Positions 33,671 to 44,871 are shown, numbered from the stretch's first letter. The stretch is 64,000 nt of DNA from Acidobacteriota bacterium (GCA_003225055.1 QIAU01000121.1:62001-126000), one strand, 5' to 3'. Translations and numbers: made by a program. The notes: generated by a model not told the origin, from the letters alone.

Positions 33671-34894
33671 CTAGATTTTCGACCAGAGCTCGGTGCGCGG
33701 GTCGTCGGGATTGAGCCGAGCCAGTTCGCGGAGGAGTTCCTTGGTTTTCTCGTCACGCGGCATAGGGACGGTGACCTTGATCTCCACGATTTCGTCCCCG
33801 CGCTGGTCCTCACGGGTCGCCGAGGGAACTCCCTTCTCCCGCAAACGGAGCTTCTGGCCGCTTTGCGTCCCCGGCGGTATCTTCAGGAGGGTTCGCCCGT
33901 CTATTGTGGGAACCTCTACCTTTGCTCCTAAGGCAGCTTCGCTGGCCGTCACGGGCACGGTCAGGTGGATATCGTCGCCCTCGCGATGGAAGATCGGGTG
34001 GTCACCGGTGCGGATGATCACGTAGACGTCGCCTGCGGGCCCGCCATGTGCACCGGTATTACCCTTGCCCGCAAGGCGAATCCGCTGCCCATGGCGGGTG
34101 CCTGCCTTAATCCGAACCTCTAAGGGCTCAGTGCGCTCCACCGTGCCTTCGCCCCCGCAAGTGGTGCAGGTAGTCCTGTTTTTCCCGGTTCCATGGCAGC
34201 GGGGGCAGGGCACATTGAACTTCATGCGCCCGCCGGTCTGAGTGATTTGGCCGGAGCCCTTGCACTGCGGACATACTCCCGGATTCTCGATGTAACCGTT
34301 GCCACGGCAGGTGGTACAAACATCGCGGCGCGTGGTGTTCAACCGCATGACCCCGCCGCGGATCGCCGTCCAGAAAGGCACATTGACCTGGTACTCGAGA
34401 TCGGAACCCGGCTCGGGTCCTTCCTCAGTTACGCTGGGGCCGCCCCGGCCGCCTCCAAACATACTGGAGAAAATATCGCGAAAACTGCTGCCGCTTGATT
34501 TTTTGCCCCGTCCCGCCCCTTCGAACAGGTCGGAAAAATCAAATCCGCCAAAGTCGAAGTGGACACCTTGGCCCCCACCCTGAGCACCCGGAAAGCCGCC
34601 CAGGCCGCCGGCGCCCGTAGGACCTCCTCGGGCGTAAGCTTCCGCCGCAGCCGGGTCAATGTTGTCGGAGTAGAATCCGAGTTGGTCGTAAATTTTCCGC
34701 TTCTTGGGATCGCTGAGAACGTCGTTGGCTTCCGAGATGGCTTTGAATTTCTCTTCGGCTGCCTTGTCTCCGGGATTTACGTCAGGATGGTACTTGCGGG
34801 CCAGCTTGCGGAAAGCTTTGCGGATGTCCTCGACGGACGCATTCTTCTTCACGCCGAGAATGCCGTAATAGTCTTTTTGCGTCGTGGTCGCCAT
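33671..34894 (-). CDS. dnaJ: Chaperone DnaJ (Hsp40)
   Basis: Co-chaperone that delivers substrates to DnaK and stimulates its ATPase. The J domain [33 protein letters not shown] carries HPD at residues 36-38. A Gly/Phe-rich stretch (about 90-130) follows, then four zinc motifs, [24 protein letters not shown] and CTTCGGEG, and the C-terminal substrate domains with [17 protein letters not shown] and [17 protein letters not shown]. At 407 residues it is a full-length type I DnaJ, with a longer than usual Gly-rich region. It is encoded downstream of dnaK, but with about 500 bases and a small gene between them, so it may have its own promoter. Confidence 0.95.
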   Translation of the reverse strand: MATTTQKDYYGILGVKKNASVEDIRKAFRKLARKYHPDVNPGDKAAEEKFKAISEANDVLSDPKKRKIYDQLGFYSDNIDPAAAEAYARGGPTGAGGLGGFPGAQGGGQGVHFDFGGFDFSDLFEGAGRGKKSSGSSFRDIFSSMFGGGRGGPSVTEEGPEPGSDLEYQVNVPFWTAIRGGVMRLNTTRRDVCTTCRGNGYIENPGVCPQCKGSGQITQTGGRMKFNVPCPRCHGTGKNRTTCTTCGGEGTVERTEPLEVRIKAGTRHGQRIRLAGKGNTGAHGGPAGDVYVIIRTGDHPIFHREGDDIHLTVPVTASEAALGAKVEVPTIDGRTLLKIPPGTQSGQKLRLREKGVPSATREDQRGDEIVEIKVTVPMPRDEKTKELLRELARLNPDDPRTELWSKI

Positions 34895-35151
34895 CTTAAA
34901 TCTTGTTAAACCCGCTCATCCTGAGAGTTTGTGGCTTTTGCGTTTTCTCGCACAAAGGGATGCTAAAAACAAGCCCGTACGTGCCGGAAAATCCCTTCCA
35001 TCCCCAAAAAGTCACAAACCCTGAGCGAAGTAGCGCGTGCGCGAAGCGCAGGACCTACGGAGACGAAGGAACCGTTTGCGCTTGGCTCTCCCGCATAGCT
35101 TCCCGGCACAAGCACATGCCACGCCGAGGGTGACAGTTTCAACGGGCAATC
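34895..35151. other. Gap between dnaJ and a small gene
   Basis: Holds dispersed-repeat fragments: CTCATCCTGAG (34913-34925 region) and CCCTGAGCGAAGTAGCGCG (about 35017-35036), followed by GCGAAGCGCAGGACC. No gene is supported. Confidence 0.45.
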
Positions 35152-35355
35152 TTAATTGGAAATACTGTGCTTGCCCTCTTCTGCCAACACGAGCTTCTCG
35201 GCCGCAGAGGCATCCACGTAAACGGGAATCCGGAGCACCCCTTGCGGGCTCGGCGCAAACAGGTACCAACGCCGCTCATCTTCCACAAATGCTAGAAAAT
35301 AGGTTTGTCCCCTCACTTCAAATTGCAATTCAAGTTCTCCCTGGGTTCCCCGCAA
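35152..35355 (-). CDS. Small conserved hypothetical protein next to dnaK
   Basis: A 67-residue acidic protein, likely starting at ATG 35355 or a few codons later: LELQFEVRGQTYFLAFV, EDERRWYLFAPSPQGVLRIP, VYVDASAAEKLVL. The alternation of hydrophobic and charged residues suggests a small beta-sheet protein. I recall similar small proteins in Acidobacteriota genomes, but no function is known to me. It lies between dnaK and dnaJ on the same strand and could belong to the same heat-shock transcript. Codon use fits its neighbours, and the opposite strand over the same bases encodes nothing sensible. Confidence 0.65.
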   Translation of the reverse strand: MRGTQGELELQFEVRGQTYFLAFVEDERRWYLFAPSPQGVLRIPVYVDASAAEKLVLAEEGKHSISN

Positions 35356-35410
35356 GAATCAAGCACGGATTCCATGGACTCCGATCCGTGCCCGTCCGTG
35401 TTCAGCTACT

Positions 35411-37339
35411 TTATTTCTTATCCTCTACGTCGACGTACTCAGCGTCGATGACGCTTTCTTCTTTCTTGCCCTTGTCTTCCCCACCTGGTGCCGGGCCCGT
35501 TCCCGGTGTCGGGCCGGCGCCTGGCGCTGCTTGCGACTGGGCTGCCTTGTACATCTGCTCAGCCAGCTTGTGCGAAGCCTGGGTCAGACGCTCGTGCGCC
35601 TGATCCATAGCCTGCTTCGTGCCGGTCTCCAAGGCCTTCTTGGCGTCGGCGATTGCGTTTTCCACGTCCCCGCGCTCCGACCCGGAGATTTTGTCTCCGT
35701 GCTCGCGCAGCATCTTCTCGACGCTGTAGACCATCGAGTCCAGTTGGTTGCGCGACTCGATTTCTTCGCGTTTGGCCTGGTCCTCGGCAGAGTGCGCGTC
35801 GGCTTCCTTGGCCATGCGCTCTACCTCTTCTTTGCTCAGGCCCGAAGAAGACGTGATTGTGATCTTTTGATCTTTCTGTGTAGCCATGTCCTTGGCAGTC
35901 ACGTTGAGGATGCCGTTGGCGTCGATGTCAAACGTGACCTCGATCTGCGGCAGCCCACGTGGCGCCGGGGGAATCCCCGTCAGGTGGAACTTGCCCAGCG
36001 TGCGGTTCTGCGCCGCCATTGGGCGTTCGCCTTGCAGAACGTGAACTTCGACCGAAGTCTGGCTATCCGCTGCGGTGGAGAACGTTTCCGTCTTGCGGGT
36101 CGGAATGGTCGTGTTGCGCGGGATCATTGGCGTAGCCACGCCCCCCAACGTCTCGATGGAGAGGGTTAGCGGAGTGACGTCGAGCAGGAGCAGGTCTTTG
36201 ACCTCGCCCTTGAGCACGCCGCCCTGAATCGCCGCACCTACCGCAACCACTTCGTCGGGGTTGACTCCCTTGTGGCCTTCTTTACCAAACATTTCTTTGA
36301 CCAAGGCCTGAATGCGGGGCATACGTGTCTGCCCACCAACCAGGACTACTTCATTGATCTTCGTCGGATCGACGCCCGCATCCCTCATGCACTGTTTGCA
36401 GGGGCCCGTTGACCGCTGGATGATGTCTTCCACCATGGATTCCAGCTTGGCCCGGGTAAGTTTCTTGACCAGGTGCTTGGGCCCGCTGGCATCGGCTGTG
36501 ATGAACGGGAGATTGATCTCGGTCTCCATCGTCGTCGAGAGCTCGATCTTTGCACGCTCGGCTGCGTCACGGAGACGCTGCAGGGCCATTTCGTTTCCCT
36601 TGCCACGCAGATCGAGGCCTTCATCCTTCTTGAACTCGTCTACCAGCCAGTCAACGATGCGCTGGTCGATATTATCGCCGCCCAGGTGCGTGTCGCCGTT
36701 GGTGGCCTTGACCTCGATCACCCCTTCGCCGACTTCCAGAATCGAAATATCGAACGTCCCGCCGCCGAAGTCATACACGGCGATGGTCTCATCCTTTTTC
36801 TTGTCGAGACCGTAAGCGAGAGCCGCCGCCGTTGGCTCATTGATGATTCGTTTTACATCGAGCCCGGCAATCTTGCCGGCATCTTTCGTGGCCTGGCGCT
36901 GTGCGTCATTGAAGTACGCAGGAACCGTGATGACCGCCTCGGTCACCGTCTCTCCGAGGTAGTCCTCAGCCGCTTTCTTCAGCTTCTGCAGAATCATCGC
37001 GGAGATTTGCGGCGGCGTGTGCTCCTTGCCCTGTGCCACTACCGCCACGTTGTCACCCGACTGGACCACCTTGTAGGGCACCATCTTCATTTCTTCGGTG
37101 ACCTCGTTGAAACGACGCCCCATGAAGCGCTTGATGGAGTAAATCGTGTTCCCAGGGTTCGTTATGGCCTGGCGCTTGGCTACCTGCCCGACCAGCCGCT
37201 CCCCGGTTTTCGTGAAGCCGACCACCGACGGGGTAGTCCGTCCACCTTCTTCGTTGGGAATGACCTTGGGCTCGCCACCCTCCATCACGGCCACGACGGA
37301 GTTGGTAGTCCCCAAGTCAATACCGATGATCTTGCCCAT
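35411..37339 (-). CDS. dnaK: Chaperone DnaK (Hsp70)
   Basis: ATP-dependent Hsp70 that binds exposed hydrophobic segments. [15 protein letters not shown] opens the nucleotide domain, with [48 protein letters not shown] and the linker [19 protein letters not shown]. The lid domain ends in a Gly/Pro-rich tail and [12 protein letters not shown] 37339 is chosen, with AGGAGG nine bases upstream; the six extra codons before it are probably untranslated. Length 642 is normal. A near-consensus promoter with an HAIR-like operator lies about 80-110 bases upstream, indicating HspR control. Two cysteines in GPCKQCMRD are somewhat unusual in DnaK. Confidence 0.97.
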   Translation of the reverse strand: MGKIIGIDLGTTNSVVAVMEGGEPKVIPNEEGGRTTPSVVGFTKTGERLVGQVAKRQAITNPGNTIYSIKRFMGRRFNEVTEEMKMVPYKVVQSGDNVAVVAQGKEHTPPQISAMILQKLKKAAEDYLGETVTEAVITVPAYFNDAQRQATKDAGKIAGLDVKRIINEPTAAALAYGLDKKKDETIAVYDFGGGTFDISILEVGEGVIEVKATNGDTHLGGDNIDQRIVDWLVDEFKKDEGLDLRGKGNEMALQRLRDAAERAKIELSTTMETEINLPFITADASGPKHLVKKLTRAKLESMVEDIIQRSTGPCKQCMRDAGVDPTKINEVVLVGGQTRMPRIQALVKEMFGKEGHKGVNPDEVVAVGAAIQGGVLKGEVKDLLLLDVTPLTLSIETLGGVATPMIPRNTTIPTRKTETFSTAADSQTSVEVHVLQGERPMAAQNRTLGKFHLTGIPPAPRGLPQIEVTFDIDANGILNVTAKDMATQKDQKITITSSSGLSKEEVERMAKEADAHSAEDQAKREEIESRNQLDSMVYSVEKMLREHGDKISGSERGDVENAIADAKKALETGTKQAMDQAHERLTQASHKLAEQMYKAAQSQAAPGAGPTPGTGPAPGGEDKGKKEESVIDAEYVDVEDKK

Positions 37340-37419
37340 AATCTGGGTCCTCCTCAAGCTTTATAAATGCCTAAGAATGCTGCATTTATCGCTATCTATT
37401 CTCGATTGCGCTCAAGCCC

Positions 37420-37449
37420 ATGATATAGGTTGAGTGTTTCACTGTCAAC
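37420..37449 (-). promoter_or_regulatory. dnaK promoter overlapped by an HAIR-like (HspR) operator
   Basis: On the minus strand TTGACA (37448-37443) and TATCAT (37425-37420) are 17 bases apart, nearly perfect sigma-70 elements. GTTGACA-N7-ACTCAAC (37449-37429) covers the -35 box and part of the spacer. It keeps the TTGA-N11-TCAA core of the HAIR consensus CTTGAGT-N7-ACTCAAG. A repressor bound here would block polymerase. Confidence 0.75.
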
Positions 37450-37520
37450 CTTTTGATGAATCTGGAGAAGGCTTGGTTGCAAGCTCAGAGAAAAGAATTG
37501 GGCAAGCCTCCGCGATTGAG

Positions 37521-37605
37521 CCGGAAACCAGAACTGTGACCTGAGAACCCCGAACGAGAACTCAGAGCCGAGAACCGGTCCTGCGCCTCGCGCCCTGCCC
37601 TTGGC
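37521..37605. repeat. Word-like low-complexity tract upstream of glmS end
   Basis: Made of CTGAGAACC, GAGAACTCAGAGCCGAGAAC and GCGCCTCGCGCC words, the same vocabulary as 28062-28128. It lies between dnaK and glmS. Confidence 0.45.
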
Positions 37606-37607
37606 GC

Positions 37608-39482
<1,875 letters not shown>

Positions 39483-39566
39483 AATGTGAACTCCTTAAGA
39501 ACCAGCCGGAAGGCCGAACTCGCATAGCAAATTTTCATCGCCTTCCCTGAACCAGCCGGTCCAGGT

Positions 39567-39812
39567 CTAATCCTCGAACGAAAAGCGGTATTCTTCGATC
39601 ACAGGATTGGTGAGTACCTCACGGGCGATGCGTTCGACCTCAGCCTGTGCCTCCGGCTTGGTCAAATCACGGTCCAGAGTAATCTCGAAGAATTTGCCCT
39701 GGCGTACCGCCTCCAATCCTTTAAAGCCCATCTTGTTCAGCGCTCCGTAGATGGTCTTACCCTGGGGGTCCAGTACGCTTTTTTTGAGCGAAACGTAGAC
39801 GTAAGCCTTCAT
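39567..39812 (-). CDS. purS: Phosphoribosylformylglycinamidine synthase subunit PurS
   Basis: Small subunit of the PurSQL complex that makes FGAM in purine synthesis. The 81-residue protein has YVYVSLKKSVLDPQGKTIYGALNKMGFKGLEAVRQGKFFEI and ends with VIEEYRFSFED, typical for PurS. purQ and purL are not adjacent in the window, so this subunit is encoded apart from its partners. An upstream small gene lies 60 bases away on the same strand. Confidence 0.93.
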   Translation of the reverse strand: MKAYVYVSLKKSVLDPQGKTIYGALNKMGFKGLEAVRQGKFFEITLDRDLTKPEAQAEVERIAREVLTNPVIEEYRFSFED

Positions 39813-39870
39813 GGAAACATCATTATACGTCAGAGAAGCGGCCCCGAACGGCAGCGTCGGCGAGCGTCTC

Positions 39871-40116
39871 CTAAGGGTCTAAATCGGCAATCTTGGCCTC
39901 CAGATCAGCCAGCGCGCTATCGAGGATTTGCCGGTGGCGGGAATTTTCACTAACTCGGAGCTGCTCCAATATGTGTTTCCGGGCAAGTATCAATCCTTCT
40001 CGCTTCTGCAACCGTGCAACCTGCTCGGGAGTGAGATGAACTCTGGCGGGCGTGGTTGCCTCGGCTGCCTCCGACTGCTGGGCTTCCACCGATTTGCTTT
40101 CCCAACCCCGGGCCAT
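39871..40116 (-). CDS. Small conserved helical protein of unknown function
   Basis: An 81-residue protein beginning MARGWESKSVEAQQSEA, with a charged central helix VHLTPEQVARLQKREGLILARKHILEQLRV and an ending ALADLEAKIADLDP that could form a coiled coil. It has no signal or membrane segment. I recall similar short proteins starting with MARGWESK in Acidobacteriota, but know no function. It is encoded just upstream of purS on the same strand and may share its transcript. Confidence 0.65.
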   Translation of the reverse strand: MARGWESKSVEAQQSEAAEATTPARVHLTPEQVARLQKREGLILARKHILEQLRVSENSRHRQILDSALADLEAKIADLDP

Positions 40117-40546
40117 GGTTTTGATTATAGTTTTTCAACCGTTTCTTCCTGGCCATGGCAGATCTTTAGGCCGACGTTGGGACGGATCTTCTTGTTCTGA
40201 TTCCGCAACAAGCAGAATATATTTGACAGAGAGGGGGCCGCGTTTTCTGGCAAGATTTCTGTCTGTGCCGGGGAACCGCCTATGGGGGGCAAGTGCTCGG
40301 GGACACAAAATGACCCGGAGCCAACCCGCCTGCCAGGACATCCAGGAACTCTTGCTGGCCGCCTCCGAAGATTGGATCCTCCCGCGCGAAACTGGGGCAC
40401 GCATATTCAGTGATCTGAAGAAAAAACAGTTGACCCCTCCCGGAAGGCTCCACTCTGATCATTCGGAATCGACCTGGGTTGGAAGAATTAGTTAGCTTCC
40501 TAGGGCGCTTCCCGAGGCCCGGCGGGCAACCCGAAGCAACGCTTAG
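40117..40546. other. Intergenic region with a doubtful short frame
   Basis: A plus-strand frame from ATG 40308 to the TAG at 40493-40495 encodes 62 residues starting MTRSQPACQDIQELLLAASE. There is no clear ribosome site and no recognised relative, so it is not called as a gene. The minus strand offers several overlapping frames of equal weight. No promoter was clear. Confidence 0.35.
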
Positions 40547-41326
40547 CTACAGGCCAAACAACTCCCGCAGCCGCTTGGTCTGCGCGCGGCTCACGGGGAT
40601 CTCGGTTTGCTTTCTGTCATCCATGCGCAACTGGTAGGAACTCTTGAACCAGGGGACAACTTCCCGAATACGATTGATATTTACCAAGTAAGATCGATGG
40701 GCCCGCCAGAACAGGTTGGAATCGAGCGAAGCCAGCAGTTCCTCTAAAGTGCGGCAATTGGATTGGCCTTCTAAACCGGCGGCTCCCGCGGTAACAACCG
40801 AAATTACCCCGTCCTCGATCGAGGCGTAGCATATGTCTTTTTGATCGACCAGAAACAGACGCCCGGCAGCCTTCAGCAAAATCTTAGCCGCAGGGATCTT
40901 CTGCGACTCCAGCATACGGACCAGCGTGTCCAGTTTGTCCGAAGGTGTCCCGGCGCTCTCAAGTTTCTGCCGAGCCTTTTGCACCGATTGCGCTACCCGT
41001 TTCTTGTCGAACGGCTTTAGCAAATAGTCAATGGCATTGACCTCGAAAGCCTTGACTGCATATTGATCAAAAGCTGTGGCAAAGACGATTTTCGGGAGGG
41101 GAACTCTCTTGTCGAGCAGCTTCTTGATGACGCCAAAACCGTCCAATCCTGGCATCTGCACATCCAGGAAAACCAGATCCGGATTGTGTTCGCGGATGAG
41201 ATTGATCGCCTCCAGCCCATTCTTGCCCTGCGCCACCACGTCAACATCGCCAACGTCTTGGAGCAAAAATGCCAGTTCGTCGCGGGCCAATTGCTCGTCA
41301 TCCACGATCACTGCGGATAAGGACAT
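40547..41326 (-). CDS. LytTR-family response regulator
   Basis: Two-domain regulator. The receiver domain (about 1-120) has acidic residues in IVDDEQLARDEL, the phosphorylation site D in LVFLDVQMPGLDGFG (about 55) and the K in YLLKPFDKKRV. The C-terminal LytTR DNA-binding domain (about 150-255) includes KAAGRLFLVDQKDICYASIEDGVI, WRAHRSYLVNINRI and IPVSRAQTKRLRELFGL. Relatives are AlgR/LytR-type regulators that act with membrane LytS-like kinases. No kinase gene is nearby, so it is an orphan in this window. Its target genes cannot be told from the sequence. Confidence 0.92.
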   Translation of the reverse strand: MSLSAVIVDDEQLARDELAFLLQDVGDVDVVAQGKNGLEAINLIREHNPDLVFLDVQMPGLDGFGVIKKLLDKRVPLPKIVFATAFDQYAVKAFEVNAIDYLLKPFDKKRVAQSVQKARQKLESAGTPSDKLDTLVRMLESQKIPAAKILLKAAGRLFLVDQKDICYASIEDGVISVVTAGAAGLEGQSNCRTLEELLASLDSNLFWRAHRSYLVNINRIREVVPWFKSSYQLRMDDRKQTEIPVSRAQTKRLRELFGL

Positions 41327-41441
41327 GGGCCTCCAAATCTGGAATCAGTTCATAGAGAGTATAGCGAGCGCTTTCGATGAGGGTCAACGCGAGCCGACGC
41401 CGGCGCGAGAAATGTTCCCACTCTGCCCTTGCGAGGTGGAA

Positions 41442-42122
41442 TTAATCGTGGGGCCGTCCGGCCTCAACGTGCTCGTCCTCAGTGGTTTCGCTCGCCGCCT
41501 CTGGGGAACCGCCTTGGGGGGGCACGCCCGCAGCACTGGCGTCAGAGCCAGCCTCGGCCGGGTACAAGTCGCTCTGGAACGATTCCGCAACCAGCTTCTC
41601 GAATTCCTCCATGCTGGGCAGTTCGGTGACGTCTTTGAGACCGAAGCGCAGCAGAAATTCCTTGGTGGTTTTGTACAGGATGGGCCTGCCAACTACGGCC
41701 TTGCGGCCTGCCGTCGTGATGAGCTTGCGGTCGAGTAGTGTGGCGATGACGCCGCTTGAGTCCACGCCCCGGATTTCGCTGATCTCAGGAACCGTCACGG
41801 GTTGCTTGTAAGCGATCACCGCCAGCGTCTCCAGCGCCGGGAGGGAGAGACGGATCGGCGGCTTCAGGCTCTTGGCGAACGCGCGAACCACATCGTGCTG
41901 CTCGGGTTTTGTCGCCATGCGGTAGCCGCCCGCGACTTGACGAATCTCAATGCCATGATCGGCGCAGGCGTACTCTCCCACCAGTTCTTCGAGAGCAGTA
42001 CGGACTTGGGCTCTAAGATCGGTTTCCTCGTCTGATGGGGAAATGAGTTGAACCATTTGATCGAGCGTAACGGGATTTTCCGCCGCGTAGATGAGGGCTT
42101 CGATTTTGGCCTTTAGACTCAT
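41442..42122 (-). CDS. scpB: Segregation and condensation protein B
   Basis: Winged-helix partner of the SMC-ScpAB condensin that folds and separates chromosomes. LKAKIEALIYAAENPVTLDQMVQLI at the start, GYRMATKPEQHDVVRAFAKSLKPPIRLSLPALETLAVIAYKQPVTVPEISEIRGVDSSGVIATLLDRKLITTAGRK in the core and GRPILYKTTKEFLLRFGLKDVTELP near the end are diagnostic. The last 60 residues are acidic and low complexity, a common tail. It lies 131 bases after scpA on the same strand with two hairpins in the gap. Confidence 0.96.
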   Translation of the reverse strand: MSLKAKIEALIYAAENPVTLDQMVQLISPSDEETDLRAQVRTALEELVGEYACADHGIEIRQVAGGYRMATKPEQHDVVRAFAKSLKPPIRLSLPALETLAVIAYKQPVTVPEISEIRGVDSSGVIATLLDRKLITTAGRKAVVGRPILYKTTKEFLLRFGLKDVTELPSMEEFEKLVAESFQSDLYPAEAGSDASAAGVPPQGGSPEAASETTEDEHVEAGRPHD

Positions 42123-42171
42123 TGGATAATTGTGGCGTTCCTACCGGACTTGCACATTGTTTTTGGCGTTA

Positions 42172-42219
42172 CCCGGCACTTCCGTGCCGGGCCCTCGTAG
42201 CTCGCCCCTTTTGGCGAGC
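42172..42219. repeat. Two tandem hairpins in the scpA-scpB gap
   Basis: CCCGGCAC-TTCC-GTGCCGGG (42172-42191, perfect 8-bp stem, 4-base loop) is followed by GCTCGCC (42200-42206) and GGCGAGC (42213-42219) around a 6-base loop. The layout is like that of the elements at 16781 and 21996. Confidence 0.7.
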
Positions 42220-42253
42220 ACAGCTCCTAGCTACCCGCTACTAACTCCTGCCT

Positions 42254-43123
42254 CTATCTCCAGTCGTCGCGCACGGCGGCCTGTTGGTTCATAACCTCGT
42301 CAAAATGAGTGTGCTTGCGAACGACGATTTCGCCAAATAGGCGATCCTGACGAACCTGGATGGCCTGCAGGCGGACCAGTTCTAGCAGGGCGAGAAACAT
42401 GCAGACCAGGGCATTGCGCGAATTGACATGGCGCAACAACTGCATGAGCCGCACCGGCCTTTCTTCCAACGCCAACCGACGCCGCAAATAGTCAATCATC
42501 TGCCCGACGGTGACGGCCTCCTCGTCAACCTGGATAATCGGCCGCGTCCTGGCGCGATCCAGAACTTTTTGAAAGGTCTTAACCAGGTCGATCACGTCGG
42601 CCGCGATTTCCGGTTCCGTGCCCTCGGCGTCTTGGAAGTCTTTGAGCGCCGGATTCGACCAGACCGCTTCTTCGATCTGCTGCTTCTGCAGCAACATTTG
42701 CGCCGCCGATTTGAATTTCTCGTGCTCAAGCAGGCGGTTGACCAGCTCCGAGCGTGGATCTCCCTGTTCTTCCGCAGGCGTGTCCGGATCGCGGGGCAGC
42801 AGCATCTTTGACTTGATGTGAATAAGAACCGAGGCCATGTAGATGAACTCGGCGGCCACGTTCACATCCAGTTCCCGCAGCTTGCTTACGTAGGCCAGGT
42901 ATTGCGCCGTGATCTTGGCAACCGGGATATCGTAAATATCGATATCCTGCTTCCGAATCAGATCGAGAAGTAGATCGAGAGGCCCTTCATACACGTCGCT
43001 GACTGAGACCGCAAACGGAAAGTCGCTTTCCGCGGCCTTGGCTGCCTGAGGAGCTGAGGAAACCTCGGCGGTGGGGGTTATGATGACCGGCATCTCAGAA
43101 CCAGTTTTCAATTCTTCGGGCAT
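42254..43123 (-). CDS. scpA: Segregation and condensation protein A
   Basis: Kleisin subunit bridging the heads of SMC. FAVSVSDVYEGPLDLLLDLIRKQDIDIYDIPVAKITAQYLAYVSKLRELDVNVAAEFIYMASVLIHIKSKMLLPRDP (about 36-112) is the N-terminal signature. The C-terminal winged helix follows, with LVCMFLALLELVRLQAIQVRQDRLFGEIVVRKH. The 289-residue length is normal, with an N-terminal low-complexity extension of about 33 residues. It comes directly after trpS on the same strand, and scpB follows. Confidence 0.96.
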   Translation of the reverse strand: MPEELKTGSEMPVIITPTAEVSSAPQAAKAAESDFPFAVSVSDVYEGPLDLLLDLIRKQDIDIYDIPVAKITAQYLAYVSKLRELDVNVAAEFIYMASVLIHIKSKMLLPRDPDTPAEEQGDPRSELVNRLLEHEKFKSAAQMLLQKQQIEEAVWSNPALKDFQDAEGTEPEIAADVIDLVKTFQKVLDRARTRPIIQVDEEAVTVGQMIDYLRRRLALEERPVRLMQLLRHVNSRNALVCMFLALLELVRLQAIQVRQDRLFGEIVVRKHTHFDEVMNQQAAVRDDWR

Positions 43124-43177
43124 GCCCCACTCTCGATCGATGACATTCCGTTATTTGGTACCCTGGGCGTTGTACAC

Positions 43178-44197
43178 CTAGTTCTGGGTGATACCCATAG
43201 CCTCGCGCACCTCGTTCATAGTGGCATGGGCCACCTTGCGGGCACGGGCCGAGCCTGCCTCCAGAATATCCCAGGCCAGCTTGGGATGGTCCTCGTATTT
43301 TTTTCGGCGCTCCTGCATAGGATTCAAGATGTTAACTAGGGCATCGGCAGCCCAGCTCTTGCACTCGATGCAGCCGATACCCGCAGAGCGGCAGCCCACG
43401 TTGACTTTTTCGCTGGTGGCGCGGTCGCTGAAGATCTTGTGAAGGTCTCCAACAGGACAAACATCGGGATTTCCCGGATCCGAGCGCCGGACGCGCGCGG
43501 GATCGGTAACCATGGTCTTCAGCTTTTGCCGCACCAGCGGCTCAGGGTCGGTAAGCATGATCGTGTTGCCATATGACTTCGACATCTTTCTTCCATCGGT
43601 TCCGGGCAGCTTGGCGGCGGGAGTGAGCAAGGGCTGAGGCTCGGGAAACACGGGCCTGTGCTTGCCGTAAAACATGTTGAAGCGCCGGCCGATCTCCCGT
43701 GTGAGTTCGACGTGCGGAACCTGGTCCTCGCCCACGGGCACAAAGTCACCCTTGTAGATCAGGATGTCGGCGGCCTGCAACACGGGATAACCGAGAAAAC
43801 CGTAGGTGCCGAGGTCCTTCTCCGTAATATTCGCCCGCTGTTCCTTATAGGTAGGTACGCGCTCCAGCCAGCCGAGTGGCGTAATCATGGAGAACAGCAA
43901 GTGCAATTCGGCATGTTGCGGCACATGCGACTGGATGAACATGGTGCTGCGCTCGGGATCGAGTCCAGCGGCCAACCAGTCGAGCAGCACCTCGACCGAG
44001 TTTTCTTTAATGCGCGACGTGTCCGCGTAATCCGTAGTCAGCGCATGCCAGTCGGCGACAAAGAAGAAGCATTCGTACTCATCTTGCATGCGCACCCAGT
44101 TGTCTAGAGCGCCAACGTAGTTGCCGAGGTGCAGTTTGCCGGTGGAGCGCATCCCGCTGAGCACGCGTTTACGGTGGTTGGAACGTGAGGCCGTCAT
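43178..44197 (-). CDS. trpS: Tryptophanyl-tRNA synthetase
   Basis: Class I aminoacyl-tRNA synthetase that charges tRNA-Trp. The HIGH-like motif is in STGKLHLGNYVGALDNWV (about 18-35), the tryptophan pocket in FFFVADWHALT, and the KMSKS motif in GRKMSKSYGNTI (about 213-224). Its length, 339, is typical. An insertion of about 35 residues before the C-terminal helix contains VGCRSAGIGCIECKSW with three cysteines. The start ATG overlaps the stop of the upstream site-2 protease gene by four bases (ATGA), so the two are translationally coupled. Confidence 0.97.
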   Translation of the reverse strand: MTASRSNHRKRVLSGMRSTGKLHLGNYVGALDNWVRMQDEYECFFFVADWHALTTDYADTSRIKENSVEVLLDWLAAGLDPERSTMFIQSHVPQHAELHLLFSMITPLGWLERVPTYKEQRANITEKDLGTYGFLGYPVLQAADILIYKGDFVPVGEDQVPHVELTREIGRRFNMFYGKHRPVFPEPQPLLTPAAKLPGTDGRKMSKSYGNTIMLTDPEPLVRQKLKTMVTDPARVRRSDPGNPDVCPVGDLHKIFSDRATSEKVNVGCRSAGIGCIECKSWAADALVNILNPMQERRKKYEDHPKLAWDILEAGSARARKVAHATMNEVREAMGITQN

Positions 44198-44871
44198 CGG
44201 AGAAAGTAAATAAAAAAAGCCATAAAAGGGGAAATCAGCCTGCTCAACAGACCGGGCCCAAAATAAACCAGAGCCAAAAGACCGAAGAAGCCGATTCGGT
44301 CGTAAAGGGCCAGTGCCGGACCCGAGAGGGCATGGCGGAGAACGTGACTGCCGTCCAGCGGCGGTATCGGAATCAGATTAAAGACAGCAAGCACGACATT
44401 GATCAGCAGCAAGTTATAAAGCAGCATGCTCAGTGGCACCAGGAGCGAACCGCCACTCAGGAGCACGATTCCGTAAGTTGTCTCGTGAACGATCTCCCTT
44501 CCAGTGGGCGATGTGAGTGAGATCAGCAGCAATAGGCCCAATGCGACCAACGCCGTCAGGAAATTGCTCACCGGACCGGCCACGGAAGTGAGGACATCGT
44601 CCAAAACTGGATTCTTGAAATTGCGAGGATTCACCGGAGTGGGCTTCGCCCAGCCCAGCACCGGCATATGCGCAAACCAAGCAATGGCGGGCAGCAAAAT
44701 CGTACCAATTGGATCGATGTGTTTGATGGGATTTAGGGTTATGCGCCCCAACATGTTGGCCGTGGGATCGCCGCGTCGATTCGCCATCCAGGCGTGCGCC
44801 GACTCGTGAATGCTGATGGCGAACAGGAATACGATCGCTTGAAACACCAAGTTGACGGTCTCGAACGTCAT
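44194..44871 (-). CDS. Site-2-type M50 membrane metalloprotease
   Basis: Intramembrane zinc protease-like protein of 225 residues with about five or six membrane helices. The zinc motif HESAH is at about residues 22-26 in FLFAISIHESAHAWMANRRGDP, and the second motif NLIPIPPLDGSHVLRH (about 169-184) supplies the Asp ligand. It has the compact form without PDZ or CBS domains found in many bacteria, usually of unknown substrate. The four-base overlap with trpS is a common arrangement for this gene in related phyla. The ATG at 44871 has no strong ribosome site. Confidence 0.9.
   Translation of the reverse strand: MTFETVNLVFQAIVFLFAISIHESAHAWMANRRGDPTANMLGRITLNPIKHIDPIGTILLPAIAWFAHMPVLGWAKPTPVNPRNFKNPVLDDVLTSVAGPVSNFLTALVALGLLLLISLTSPTGREIVHETTYGIVLLSGGSLLVPLSMLLYNLLLINVVLAVFNLIPIPPLDGSHVLRHALSGPALALYDRIGFFGLLALVYFGPGLLSRLISPFMAFFIYFLR

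Noticed and set aside
34903-35133. Several overlapping frames around the dnaJ upstream gap
   Set aside because: They fall on dispersed-repeat DNA and have no protein-like composition.
37411-37435. CTCAAG and TTGAGTG half-sites read as a second HAIR operator
   Set aside because: They face the wrong way (outer arms reversed) and the spacing does not fit; only the site at 37429-37449 has the right geometry.
40308-40495. 62-codon plus-strand frame starting MTRSQPACQDIQELL
   Set aside because: The start resembles short anti-sigma-like proteins only vaguely, with no zinc motif or ribosome site.
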